From CAXBCP01 sp963974055 (lineage in GTDB: Bacteria > Pseudomonadota > Alphaproteobacteria > MPNO01 > UBA830), in NCBI GenBank assembly GCA_963974055.1, contig CAXBCP010000003.1, forward strand, positions 200,877-264,876: a stretch of DNA of 64,000 nt, in the 5' to 3' direction. The translations under genes were made by a program, and so were the position numbers. The notes under the pieces were generated by a model. That model was not told the origin of the DNA and made no database searches. It saw only the letters and a list, made by a program, of their open reading frames with translations. Numbering within the stretch: position 1 is the first letter of the stretch; each line of letters opens with the position of its first letter. Positions 52,222 to 61,118 of the stretch are shown piece by piece.

Positions 52222-53286
52222 TCAGACTCCTTCGATCACGTCGGCCCAGTCCTCGATCATTTCCGGCAGGACCGCGCGGACATGAACGCTGAACTGGGTA
52301 TAGCCCATATCCCGGATCGCGCGAATGCGGTCGCGAATCTCGTCCGGAGTGCCGGAAACGGTTGTGTTGCGCATGAATTCAGGCGTGATCAGGTGGCGTT
52401 CCTCGGGCCGCACGGCCATCAGGTGGTTCTTGTGGTTCGACAGGTAGCGTGCATCGGCAGGCTCGTATGATTCATAGACTTTCATGTACTCCGCCACCAG
52501 CGATTCGAGTTCCGGCGGCGGTTTCTGCCCGATGGAACCGAACTGCGCTTCTTCCGCCAGGTTGTGCAGGATGATTGCGGATTGCGGGCCCGCCTGGGCG
52601 AGGACGTAATCGGCATCCCAGTCATCGCGGGATTTCAGTACCGCGCCGCCGCTGGTCGCATTGGCCTCCATGTCGGCAGGATCGCGTCCGGCAGCAGTCC
52701 AGGCCGCTTTCATGTCGTCGATGGCGGCCTGTGCCCGGTCGAGACGTCCAACCGTGTTGGTCCAGCGATAACCCTTTTCGGCGACCATGCGCCGCCCGCG
52801 CGGTCCCAGGGCGGAGACGTGTACCGGGATCGGGTCCCTGATGTTGATGAGTTCCAGTTCCGGATTCATGAACCGGATCGGGTGCATTTCGCCTTCGATC
52901 TTCGCGTCGACCATCTCGCCGGCGAGCAGCTTTTCGACGACGTTGATGTAATCGAACATCGTCGCCAGCTTCATCGGCCCCAGACCCATGGTACGCCGCC
53001 CGGTGAAACCGGTGCCGTATCCCATGTCGATCCGTCCCGGCGCCAATGCGTTGAGACTTGCAAGCGCGCTTGCTGCAACCGGCGCCAGTCGGTTGGTCGG
53101 GATCATCACCCCGGTGCCGAGCCGGATGCGGTCGGTTTTCATGGCCGCGGCCGCCATGGACACGAACATATCTGCGTTGATGAGCTGGGAATCGATGAAC
53201 CAGGCATTGTCGAAGCCCAGTTCTTCCGCCCGTTTGACGATTTTCCAGGAATCCGCCGCCGGTGCGATATTTATGCCGAATTTCAT
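52222..53286 (-). CDS. LLM-class flavin-dependent oxidoreductase
   Basis: The product has 354 residues with the luciferase-like TIM barrel (MKFGINIAPAADSW; IRLGTGVMIPTNRLAPV; MGYGTGFTGRRTMG). It resembles methylene-tetrahydromethanopterin-reductase-like members, which use FMN or F420; the cofactor cannot be told from sequence alone. AAGGA lies about 7 bases before the ATG at 53286, which favours that start over the longer reading. It heads the operon with the flavin reductase and CoA-transferase. Confidence 0.87.
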   Translation of the reverse strand: MKFGINIAPAADSWKIVKRAEELGFDNAWFIDSQLINADMFVSMAAAAMKTDRIRLGTGVMIPTNRLAPVAASALASLNALAPGRIDMGYGTGFTGRRTMGLGPMKLATMFDYINVVEKLLAGEMVDAKIEGEMHPIRFMNPELELINIRDPIPVHVSALGPRGRRMVAEKGYRWTNTVGRLDRAQAAIDDMKAAWTAAGRDPADMEANATSGGAVLKSRDDWDADYVLAQAGPQSAIILHNLAEEAQFGSIGQKPPPELESLVAEYMKVYESYEPADARYLSNHKNHLMAVRPEERHLITPEFMRNTTVSGTPDEIRDRIRAIRDMGYTQFSVHVRAVLPEMIEDWADVIEGV

Positions 53287-53360
53287 GACCCGGTCCTTCC
53301 CCATCGACCTGTTGGCCCGATTAGAGCCTATCGCTGGCGTTTCGGCAATTGCGGGCCGGG

Positions 53361-54275
53361 TCAGGGCCCGAGGATTGCGATCCACGCGGGCAGGGTGACG
53401 ATGGCGAGCGCCGTCTGGGTCGTCAGGATACCCGCCATCAGGCGCGCATCGCCGCCCATCTGGCGGGCGAGGATATAGGCCGACGGCGCCGTCGGCAGGG
53501 CGTGGAAGATCACCAGCACATAGGCGGCGGGCCCCGTCAGGCCGAGCAGTTCGGCGAACCCGAGGGCGATCAGCGGCATGCCTGCCAGCTTGAGCGCAGC
53601 GGAGAGCATCACCCAGAACCGCCCCGCGCGGGCGGCGGCCAGATCGAGACCGGCTCCGACGCAGAGCAGCCCGACGGTCGGCGCGGCGCGGCCGATCAGA
53701 TCGAAAAAGGTCTCAATCGGTGCGGCGAGGCCGAGTCCCGTCACGTTGACTGCAATCCCGGCCAGGCAGGCGATGATCAGCGGGTTCCTGGCCATTTCGC
53801 GGGCCGCCCCCCGGGTATTCGCGCCGCCGCTGCCGTGCCGCGCGAGGACCCAGACGCAGACCACATTGATGAACGGCACCATGAAGGCGATGAACACCGC
53901 ACCCAGCGCGATGGTGTCCGGGCCGTAGAACGCGATCACCAGCGGGATACCGATATAGGTATTGAAGCGGATGCCGCCCTGGGTCAGCGACGTGAAGCCG
54001 GGGCCGTCCAGCTTTAACGCCGGGCGGGCGAGCAGCAACAGCACCGCCATCAGTGCCGGCGTGCCGACAACCCCGATCGCCATTGGCCCGATCGGCAGGT
54101 CGTCGATATTTGCCGTGGCCAGGCTGACGAACAGCAGCGACGGGAACAATACGTAATAGGTCAGGCGTTCGACCGGCGGCCAGGCATCCGCGGGGAACAG
54201 TTTCGTGCGCCGCAGGAAAAACCCGCCGACGATGATCAGGAAGATCGGCGCAATGGTGGAGAGAACGACAAGCAT
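53361..54275 (-). CDS. AEC family permease (auxin-efflux-carrier type)
   Basis: The product has 304 residues with about ten membrane spans in two repeats of five. It opens MLVVLSTIAPIFLIIVGGFFLRR, and ends with the second-repeat pattern FHALPTAPSAYILARQMGGD. AEC carriers move carboxylic acids or other small anions. It lies upstream of the LLM gene on the same strand with a 74-base gap and could bring in the substrate of that module. The transported compound is unknown. Confidence 0.88.
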   Translation of the reverse strand: MLVVLSTIAPIFLIIVGGFFLRRTKLFPADAWPPVERLTYYVLFPSLLFVSLATANIDDLPIGPMAIGVVGTPALMAVLLLLARPALKLDGPGFTSLTQGGIRFNTYIGIPLVIAFYGPDTIALGAVFIAFMVPFINVVCVWVLARHGSGGANTRGAAREMARNPLIIACLAGIAVNVTGLGLAAPIETFFDLIGRAAPTVGLLCVGAGLDLAAARAGRFWVMLSAALKLAGMPLIALGFAELLGLTGPAAYVLVIFHALPTAPSAYILARQMGGDARLMAGILTTQTALAIVTLPAWIAILGP

Positions 54276-54299
54276 GTTCGAGCCGGCTATATTCGCGGG

Positions 54300-54806
54300 T
54301 CAGTCGGGCAGGTTGCGCAGGAAATCGAGCGCGCCCTGAAGGATGAACTGTGCGGCCATCTTGTCGATCACTTCCGACCGGCGCTTGCGGGTCACGTCCT
54401 GTGCGATCAGGTGGCGCTCCATCGCCTGGGTCGACATGCGTTCGTCCCAGAATCCGATGGGGATGTCGGTCTTGCCGGCAAGGTTCGCGCCGAACTGGCG
54501 GGTCGACTGGCAGCGCGGTCCCTCGGTGCCGTCCATGTTCACCGGCAGGCCGAGGACGATGCCGCCAACGGCGTAATCGGCGACGAAGGTCATAAGGGCT
54601 TCGGCGTCCTTGGTGAACTTTGTGCGCCGGATCGTGTCCAGCGGCGAGGCGATCATCAGGCTGTCATCCGATATCGCCATACCGATGGTCTTGTCGCCGA
54701 GATCGAGCCCCAGCAGGCAGGCCCGCCTCGGCAGGATGCTTTCATTGCTCGGGGCAAAATCGCGGATGTGTTCGATAATCACAGCCGCGTTCTTAACCGA
54801 CCGCAT
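54300..54806 (-). CDS. ruvX: Holliday-junction resolvase-like protein (YqgF/RuvX)
   Basis: The product has 168 residues. It has the RNase H-like fold of YqgF: LLGLDLGDKTIGMAISD (first acidic residue), VLGLPVNMDGTEGPRC, FWDERMSTQ and the C-terminal DKMAAQFILQGALD. YqgF acts in 16S rRNA 5' processing and has been proposed as a resolvase. The N-terminus has about 30 extra residues before the core, so a later start is possible. It is divergent from gatC, a common alphaproteobacterial arrangement. Confidence 0.92.
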   Translation of the reverse strand: MRSVKNAAVIIEHIRDFAPSNESILPRRACLLGLDLGDKTIGMAISDDSLMIASPLDTIRRTKFTKDAEALMTFVADYAVGGIVLGLPVNMDGTEGPRCQSTRQFGANLAGKTDIPIGFWDERMSTQAMERHLIAQDVTRKRRSEVIDKMAAQFILQGALDFLRNLPD

Positions 54807-54883
54807 GGCGCACGGGAAGCGTTCTTGCTGATCCCTGAATCCGGTGATAGTTTCCGCGCGCTTTTGCGGGAGATTTCAACGAC

Positions 54884-55171
54884 ATGGCTGTCGACAGGGA
54901 AACCGTCATCCGGGTGGCGAAACTGGCGCGTATCCGCGTGCCGGAAGGCGATCTGGATACGCTGGCGGGCGAATTATCGAATATCATCGGCTGGGTCGAG
55001 CAGCTCGAGGAGGTCGACACGGACGATGTTGCGCCGATGGCGTCGGTCGCCGACATGAAACTGCGCTGGCGTGCCGACGAGGTTACCGACGGCGGCGTGC
55101 GCGACAAGGTGACGGCGAATGCGCCCGATCCGCAGCAGGGCATGTTCTCGGTCCCGAAGGTGATCGAGTAA
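54884..55171 (+). CDS. gatC: Aspartyl/glutamyl-tRNA amidotransferase subunit C
   Basis: The product has 95 residues. GatC clamps GatA and GatB together in the complex that converts Glu-tRNA(Gln) or Asp-tRNA(Asn) to the amide. The motif VAKLARIRVPEGDLD at the start and RWRADEVTDG toward the end are diagnostic. GGGAG lies about 11 bases before the ATG. Its stop overlaps the gatA start (TAATG). Confidence 0.96.
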   Translation: MAVDRETVIRVAKLARIRVPEGDLDTLAGELSNIIGWVEQLEEVDTDDVAPMASVADMKLRWRADEVTDGGVRDKVTANAPDPQQGMFSVPKVIE

Positions 55172-56643
55172 TGACCGCGCTTACCGACCTGACCCTTGCG
55201 GATGCCCGCGACGCGCTGGCGGCGGGGGACGTATCGGCCCGTGAACTGGCCGAAGCCCATATCGCGGCGATGGACTCCGCACGGAACCTGAACGCGTTTA
55301 TCACCGAAACGCCCGAGCGTGCGCTTGCCGATGCCGATGCTTCCGACGCCCGCCGGGCAAAAGGCGGCGCGCTGGGCGCGCTCGACGGCATACCGCTGGC
55401 GATCAAGGATCTGTTCTGTACCGAGGGCGTGATGACCACGGCGGCGTCGCACATTCTCGAAGGCTTTATCCCGCCCTATGAAAGTTCGGTTTCCGCAAAG
55501 CTGCGGGCGTCCGGTACGGTCATGCTGGGCAAGACCAATCTCGACGAATTCGCGATGGGGTCGTCGAACGAGACCAGTTATTTCGGCACGGTCGAAAACC
55601 CGTGGCGCCGCGACGGCGACAACCGGCCGCTGGTGCCGGGCGGCTCGTCCGGCGGGGCGGCGGCGGCGGTTTCCGGGCGGCTGTGCCTTGGCGCGACCGG
55701 TACCGATACCGGCGGCTCTATCCGCCAGCCGGCGGCGTTCTGCGGCATCGTCGGGATGAAGCCGACCTATGGGCGGTGTTCGCGCTGGGGCGTCGTCGCC
55801 TTCGCGTCGTCGCTCGACCAGGCGGGACCGATGACCCGGACCGTGCGCGATGCGGCGATCCTGCTCGGCGGCATGGCCGGGTTCGATCCCAAGGATTCGA
55901 CGTCTGCCGATATGGCGGTCCCCGATTTCGAGGCTGCGCTGGACGGCGGCGTGAAAGGCCTGCGTGTCGGAATTCCCGCGGAATACGCGGTCGACGGCAT
56001 GAACCCGGAAATCGCGGCGCTGTGGGACCGGGGCAAGACGTGGCTGAAAGATGCGGGCGCGGAACTGGTCGATATCAGCCTGCCGCATACCAAATATGCG
56101 CTGCCGGCCTATTACATCATCGCCCCGGCGGAAGCGTCCTCGAACCTCGCGCGCTATGACGGCGTGCGCTACGGCCGGCGCGAAGACGGTGGCGACCTGA
56201 CCGAACTGTATGAAAACACCCGCGCTGCCGGGTTCGGCACCGAGGTCCGCCGCCGAATTCTGATCGGCACCTATGTGCTGTCGGCGGGGTATTACGACGC
56301 CTATTACCTGAAGGCACAGAAAGTCCGCGCCCTGATCGCCCGCGATTTCACGCAGGCCTATGAAAAATGCGATGTGATCCTGACGCCGACGACGCCGGGT
56401 CCGGCCTTTGCGATGGGCGAAAAATCCGACGACCCGATCGCCATGTACTTGAACGACGTGCTGACGGTGCCGGCGTCGCTGGCGGGGCTGCCGGCGATTT
56501 CCGTGCCCGCGGGCCTGTCGGGCGACGGGTTGCCGCTCGGTCTGCACCTGATCGGGCGCGCCTTTGACGAGGAAACGATGTTCCGGGCGGCTCGGGCCCT
56601 GGAAGACGCGGCCGGGTTCGATGCCCGTCCGGCGCAACGGTAG
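55171..56643 (+). CDS. gatA: Aspartyl/glutamyl-tRNA amidotransferase subunit A
   Basis: The product has 490 residues. GatA is the amidase that releases ammonia from glutamine for the transamidation. The amidase-signature triad is complete: Lys79 (LAIKDLF), cis-Ser159 (GGSSGG) and nucleophile Ser183 (TDTGGSIRQP). The start overlaps the gatC stop. A short gene for a membrane protein separates it from gatB. Confidence 0.97.
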   Translation: MTALTDLTLADARDALAAGDVSARELAEAHIAAMDSARNLNAFITETPERALADADASDARRAKGGALGALDGIPLAIKDLFCTEGVMTTAASHILEGFIPPYESSVSAKLRASGTVMLGKTNLDEFAMGSSNETSYFGTVENPWRRDGDNRPLVPGGSSGGAAAAVSGRLCLGATGTDTGGSIRQPAAFCGIVGMKPTYGRCSRWGVVAFASSLDQAGPMTRTVRDAAILLGGMAGFDPKDSTSADMAVPDFEAALDGGVKGLRVGIPAEYAVDGMNPEIAALWDRGKTWLKDAGAELVDISLPHTKYALPAYYIIAPAEASSNLARYDGVRYGRREDGGDLTELYENTRAAGFGTEVRRRILIGTYVLSAGYYDAYYLKAQKVRALIARDFTQAYEKCDVILTPTTPGPAFAMGEKSDDPIAMYLNDVLTVPASLAGLPAISVPAGLSGDGLPLGLHLIGRAFDEETMFRAARALEDAAGFDARPAQR

Positions 56644-56678
56644 CCCGCGGCAATGGCCGGCAAATATGGTTGCCTGCG

Positions 56679-56993
56679 ATGAGCATGCAGACCGTCTGGT
56701 ACCTGCTGATCCATGTCAGCCTCGGACTGATCGGCTGGCAGGTGTTCACGCTGACCAATCAGGGCGTGCTGGCGGCGCTGGCGGCCTGCGCCGGGGTGCA
56801 GGCCTGGCCGATGTACGAGTTCTATCGCCTGACCTGGGACAAGTTCGCTGCCATGCGGGCGGGTCTGACGGGCGAGGAGCGCCGCCGCAAGGAGACGCGC
56901 GGGTACTGGATCCGGATGGGGCGGTTGTATCTGTTCAGATCGACCGTATATGCGTTGCTGACGCTTTTCGTCGCCTGGCTGATGAGGGGATAG
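56679..56993 (+). CDS. Small two-span membrane protein of unknown function
   Basis: The product has 104 residues from the ATG at 56679; a TTG at 56670 or ATG at 56685 are alternatives. Two membrane spans are predicted near 5-40 (VWYLLIHVSLGLIGWQVF; VLAALAACAGVQAW) and one near the end (STVYALLTLFVAWLM). The middle is basic (GEERRRKETRGYW). I recognise no family. It lies inside the gat operon, 4 bases before gatB, so it must be co-transcribed with it. Confidence 0.7.
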   Translation: MSMQTVWYLLIHVSLGLIGWQVFTLTNQGVLAALAACAGVQAWPMYEFYRLTWDKFAAMRAGLTGEERRRKETRGYWIRMGRLYLFRSTVYALLTLFVAWLMRG

Positions 56994-56997
56994 AGAC

Positions 56998-58449
56998 ATG
57001 AGTTTGATCGAAGGCCGCACCGGCGACTGGGAAATCGTCATCGGGCTCGAAGTGCATGCCCAGGTGACGTCGAAATCGAAGCTGTTTTCGGGCGCCTCGA
57101 CGGAATTCGGTGCGGAACCCAACACGCAGGTCTCGCTGGTCGATGCCGCGATGCCGGGCATGCTGCCGGTGATCAACGAACGCGCCGTCGAACAGGCGGT
57201 GCGCACCGGGCTCGGCCTGAACGCGCAGATTAACCTGGTGTCGGTATTCGACCGCAAAAACTATTTCTATCCCGATTTGCCGCAGGGCTACCAGATTTCG
57301 CAGTTTCTCGATCCCGTAGTCGGCAAGGGCGAGATCGAAATCGACCTGGCCGACGGCACCAGCCGGACCATCGGCATCACCCGGCTGCATCTGGAACAGG
57401 ACGCCGGCAAGTCGATCCACGACATGGACCCGCGCAAAACCCTGATCGATCTCAACAGGTCCGGGGTCGCGCTGATGGAAATCGTGTCCGAACCCGATAT
57501 GCGCTCAGCCGAGGAAGCGGGCGCCTATGTCACCAAGATGCGTTCGATCCTGCGCTATCTCGGCACCTGCGACGGCAACATGCAGGAAGGGTCGATGCGG
57601 GCCGACGTGAACGTATCGGTGCGCCGGCCGGGCGAGGATCTGGGCACGCGCTGCGAGATCAAGAACGTCAACTCGATCCGGTTCATCCGCGACGCCATCG
57701 AGCACGAGGCGCGCCGCCAGATCGAGATCATCGAGGACGGCGGCACCATCGACCAGGAAACCCGGCTGTTCGATCCCGACAGGGGCGAAACCCGGTCCAT
57801 GCGGTCGAAGGAAGAATCCCACGATTATCGCTATTTCCCCGATCCCGACCTGTTGCCGCTGGAACTGGAGCAGAGCTGGGTCGACGCGATACGCGAAACC
57901 CTGCCGGAACTGCCGGATCAGAAAAAGCACCGGTTTATCGAGGATTACGGGCTCAGCGCCGACGATGCGGCGCAGCTTATCGCCGAGCGCGAAACGGCGG
58001 CGTTCTACGAAGCCGTTGCCGAAGGTCGCGACCCCAAGGTTGCCGCAAACTGGGTGACAGGCGAACTGTTCGGCGCGCTCAACCGGGCGGAAAAGGAAAT
58101 TTCGGAGTCGCCCGTCAGCGCCGGTCAACTCGGTCAGCTCGTCGATCTGATCGGTGACGGTACGGTGTCGAACCGGCTGGCGAAGGACGTATTCGAGATC
58201 ATGTTCGACACCGGCGACGATCCCGAAAAGATCGTCGAGGACCGGGGCATGAAGCAGGTCACCGATACCGGCGCCATCGAGGCCGCGGTCGATGCGGCAA
58301 TCGCCGCGGGCGCGGCCCAGGTCGAACAGTACAAGGGCGGCAACCAGAAGGTAATCGGATGGTTCGTCGGTCAGGTGATGCAGGCGACCCAAGGCAAGGC
58401 CAACCCGCAGGCGGTGAACGAAATCCTTCGGAAAAAGCTGGACGGTTAG
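56998..58449 (+). CDS. gatB: Aspartyl/glutamyl-tRNA amidotransferase subunit B
   Basis: The product has 483 residues. GatB binds the misacylated tRNA and carries out the kinase and amidation steps. It opens DWEIVIGLEVHAQVTSKSKLFSG and has DRKNYFYPDLPQGYQISQ and the C-terminal tail domain that reads tRNA (ANPQAVNEILRKKL). The motif for magnesium and ATP is in the normal place. GAGGG lies about 9 bases before the ATG. Confidence 0.97.
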   Translation: MSLIEGRTGDWEIVIGLEVHAQVTSKSKLFSGASTEFGAEPNTQVSLVDAAMPGMLPVINERAVEQAVRTGLGLNAQINLVSVFDRKNYFYPDLPQGYQISQFLDPVVGKGEIEIDLADGTSRTIGITRLHLEQDAGKSIHDMDPRKTLIDLNRSGVALMEIVSEPDMRSAEEAGAYVTKMRSILRYLGTCDGNMQEGSMRADVNVSVRRPGEDLGTRCEIKNVNSIRFIRDAIEHEARRQIEIIEDGGTIDQETRLFDPDRGETRSMRSKEESHDYRYFPDPDLLPLELEQSWVDAIRETLPELPDQKKHRFIEDYGLSADDAAQLIAERETAAFYEAVAEGRDPKVAANWVTGELFGALNRAEKEISESPVSAGQLGQLVDLIGDGTVSNRLAKDVFEIMFDTGDDPEKIVEDRGMKQVTDTGAIEAAVDAAIAAGAAQVEQYKGGNQKVIGWFVGQVMQATQGKANPQAVNEILRKKLDG

Positions 58450-58588
58450 CGCGGCGCCGGGCTGGCTAGCGGGGCTACGCCGCTAATGCACAGGTGTTTC
58501 CTGTATTCTGCGTCGCGCGCCCCTTTCGTCCGCGGCGCGGCGCGCGCTATGATCGCTTCAGCAACCTGATCGCGGGAGGATTTTCAAC

Positions 58589-59314
58589 ATGATCGACGTC
58601 TATACATGGCCGACGCCCAACGGGCACAAAGTGCACATCATGCTTCACGAAGCGGAGATCGAGCACAATATCGTGCCGATCAACATCCAGGAAGGCGACC
58701 AGTTCAAGCCCGACTTCCTGAAAATCAGCCCGAACAACAAGATGCCGGCCATCGTCGATCCCGACGGGCCGGACGGCAAGCCGATTTCGGTCTTCGAATC
58801 CGCGGCCTGCCTGATCTATCTTGCGAACAAGACCGGAAAATTCCTGCCGAAGGACGAGCGCAAACATTACGACGTCCTGCAATGGCTGATGTTCCAGATG
58901 GGATCGGTCGGCCCGATGCTCGGCCAGTGCCATCATTTCAATGCCTATGCGCCCCTGCGCGAGCCGCCGGAACGCCTGGAATACGCGCAGAACCGCTATA
59001 TCAACGAAGGCACACGCATCTACGGCGTGATCGACCGTCAGCTCGAGGGCAAGGACTGGATCGCAGCCGGCGAGTATACGATCGCCGACATGGCAATCAT
59101 GCCGTGGCTCCGCGACCCGGTGAAACAGGGCATCGAGGGCGACAAGTTCCCCAACCTGATGCGCTGGCGCGACAAAATGTGGGCGCGCCCGCAGGTTCTC
59201 GCCGCGCTCGATACCCTTAAGGACAAGGGCCGCAAGGATCATTCCTTCACCGACAAGGGCTGGGAAATCATGTACGGCAAGACCCAGTCGTCGCAGGGAA
59301 CCGCCGCTGAGTAA
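58589..59314 (+). CDS. Glutathione S-transferase, Nu/Ure2p-like, copy 1
   Basis: The product has 241 residues: an N-terminal thioredoxin-fold domain (YTWPTPNGHKVHIML; NNKMPAIVDPDGP; FESAACLIYLA) and a C-terminal helical domain (AAGEYTIADMAIMPWL). It matches the YghU/YfcG-like group, which use glutathione or its disulfide for disulfide-bond reductase work. GGGAGG precedes the ATG. It is the first of three tandem copies; a 70-residue region after 205 is unique to this copy. Confidence 0.9.
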   Translation: MIDVYTWPTPNGHKVHIMLHEAEIEHNIVPINIQEGDQFKPDFLKISPNNKMPAIVDPDGPDGKPISVFESAACLIYLANKTGKFLPKDERKHYDVLQWLMFQMGSVGPMLGQCHHFNAYAPLREPPERLEYAQNRYINEGTRIYGVIDRQLEGKDWIAAGEYTIADMAIMPWLRDPVKQGIEGDKFPNLMRWRDKMWARPQVLAALDTLKDKGRKDHSFTDKGWEIMYGKTQSSQGTAAE

Positions 59315-59365
59315 GCCCGTGTCGTCCCTTCTCCTGTACGGGGGAGCGGGGCGCGGGTGTTTTCG

Positions 59366-60061
59366 ATGATCGACCTTTACTCCTACCGCACGTCCAATGG
59401 CCGTAAAGTTTCGATCATGCTCGCGGAATGCGGGCTCGAATACAGCCTGCATATTGTCGATATAACGGCGGGCGATCAGGATGCGCCGGCATTCCGGGCG
59501 ATCAACCCGAACGGGCGGATCCCGGCGATCGTCGACCGGGACGGCCCCGGCGGCGAGCCGCTGGCATTGTTCGAATCCGGTGCGATTCTGTTGTATCTGG
59601 CGTCAAAGACCGGGAAATTCCTGCCCGCCGATGAAGCAGATCGCTGGGTCGCGATCCAGTGGCTGATGTGGCAGATGGGCGGGGTGGGGCCGAATTTCGG
59701 TCAGGCGTTCCACTTTCTGCACCAGCATGCAGACGATGCGCCGGCCGACGCGGTCGCGTATGGGCGGAAACGGTATGGCGACGAAGTGCGGCGGCTGTGT
59801 GCGGTGATGGACGCCAGGCTGGCGTCATGCGCGTTCCTGGCAGGCGGCGCGTATTCGGTGGCGGATATCGCCACGTACCCCTGGGTCGCGCTGCATAAAT
59901 GGTTCGATCTCGACCTTGCGGAGATGCCGCATCTTCGGCGATGGTATGCGGCAATCGGGGAACGGCCTGCCGTGCAGCGCGGGATGGACGTGCCGAGCCG
60001 CGACGAGATGGAAAAACATGCGCAGGAATGCGCGGAAACGACAACAAAGGAAACGTTATGA
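59366..60061 (+). CDS. Glutathione S-transferase, Nu/Ure2p-like, copy 2
   Basis: The product has 231 residues and begins MIDLYSYRTSNGRKVSIML. It shares the thioredoxin-like motif NPNGRIPAIVDRDGP and the helical motif SVADIATYPWVAL with its neighbours. A GTG at 59357 would add three residues. Its stop overlaps the ATG of copy 3 (ATGA), so those two are translationally coupled. The C-terminal tail is longer than in copy 3. Confidence 0.88.
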   Translation: MIDLYSYRTSNGRKVSIMLAECGLEYSLHIVDITAGDQDAPAFRAINPNGRIPAIVDRDGPGGEPLALFESGAILLYLASKTGKFLPADEADRWVAIQWLMWQMGGVGPNFGQAFHFLHQHADDAPADAVAYGRKRYGDEVRRLCAVMDARLASCAFLAGGAYSVADIATYPWVALHKWFDLDLAEMPHLRRWYAAIGERPAVQRGMDVPSRDEMEKHAQECAETTTKETL

Positions 60062-60690
60062 TCGATCTGTATAACTGGCACACGTCGAACGGCCGCAAGC
60101 TGTTCATCATGCTCGAAGAGCTCGGCGCGGAGTACAACACCCACGCGATCAATATCGGGAAGGACGACCAGTTCACCCCGGAATTCACGGCGATCAACCC
60201 GAACGGCAAGATCCCGGCGATGATCGACCGGGACGGGCCGGGCGGCGCGCCGTTCGCGTTGTTCGAATCCGGCGCGATGCTGATGTATCTGGCGGACAAG
60301 TTCGGAAAGTTCCTGCCGCCGGTCGAAGACGTGCGCAACCGCTATATCACGATCCAGTGGCTGATGTTCCAGATGGGCGGTATCGGCCCGATGTTCGGCC
60401 AGGCTCATCATTTCCGCCGGGCGCAAACACAGGTGGCGTACGGCATCGAGCGCTATACCAAGGAAGCACGGCGGCTATGGGGCGTGCTCGACAGCCATCT
60501 CGCGGAAAACGAGTATATGCATCAGGACTATTCGATCGCCGATATGGCGATCTTTCCGTGGACGGCGCGGTATGACTGGCAGGGTGTGGCGCTGGAGGAA
60601 TTCCCCAATGCCAAGCGGTGGTACGATACGGTCGCGGCGCGGCCCGCAGTCGCAAAGTCGATGGCGATCAATCTCGCCGAGGCGGCCTAG
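60058..60690 (+). CDS. Glutathione S-transferase, Nu/Ure2p-like, copy 3
   Basis: The product has 210 residues and begins MIDLYNWHTSNGRKLFIML. The thioredoxin-fold (NPNGKIPAMIDRDGP, FESGAMLMYLADK) and helical domain (YSIADMAIFPWTARYDW) are complete. AAGGAAA lies 5 bases before the ATG. It is closest to copy 2 in its first 80 residues. This one is the shortest and most typical of the set. Confidence 0.9.
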   Translation: MIDLYNWHTSNGRKLFIMLEELGAEYNTHAINIGKDDQFTPEFTAINPNGKIPAMIDRDGPGGAPFALFESGAMLMYLADKFGKFLPPVEDVRNRYITIQWLMFQMGGIGPMFGQAHHFRRAQTQVAYGIERYTKEARRLWGVLDSHLAENEYMHQDYSIADMAIFPWTARYDWQGVALEEFPNAKRWYDTVAARPAVAKSMAINLAEAA

Positions 60691-60764
60691 AGAACCGCTG
60701 CCACCCCGGAAATCAGGGGCGCGGGCAGACGAATCCCGATCCTAAAGACACAGCGTAAATGGCG

Positions 60765-61007
60765 TCAGTGCGCAGCGGCGGCGGCCTCGGCGCGGTTGGC
60801 CTTGGCCGCCGGTGCCACCGTCATCAGGCTGCGCAATTCGCGGCGGCAGCTTTCAAGCTGTGTCATTTCGCGTTGATCTTCGCGATCGCTGACCTGCATA
60901 TAGCTGAGTTTGACTTCCACGAGGTCGAGCAGGGTCTCTATTGTGCGTTTTGAAATGGGCATGGTGTCGATACCGTCATGCTGATTTGGGTCGACCCGGA
61001 TTTTCAT
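60765..61007 (-). CDS. Small helical protein of unknown function
   Basis: The product has 80 residues from the ATG at 61007, or 65 from an ATG at 60962. It is almost all helix, with a charged middle (MQVSDREDQREMTQLESCRREL) and an Ala-rich end (RAEAAAAAH). No family is recognised. A longer reading would run into the facing gene. Divergence from the gene at 61119 and a plausible helical composition support it, but translation is not certain. Confidence 0.5.
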   Translation of the reverse strand: MKIRVDPNQHDGIDTMPISKRTIETLLDLVEVKLSYMQVSDREDQREMTQLESCRRELRSLMTVAPAAKANRAEAAAAAH

Positions 61008-61118
61008 CCCGACATGCTTAACATAACGTGAAGGCAGAACCGTTTTCGTTAAGGGAAAATCAATCGCGCCGTGGCCACACTTACGGTTCGGATAATCCGA
61101 TCCGTGAAAGGACACGCG

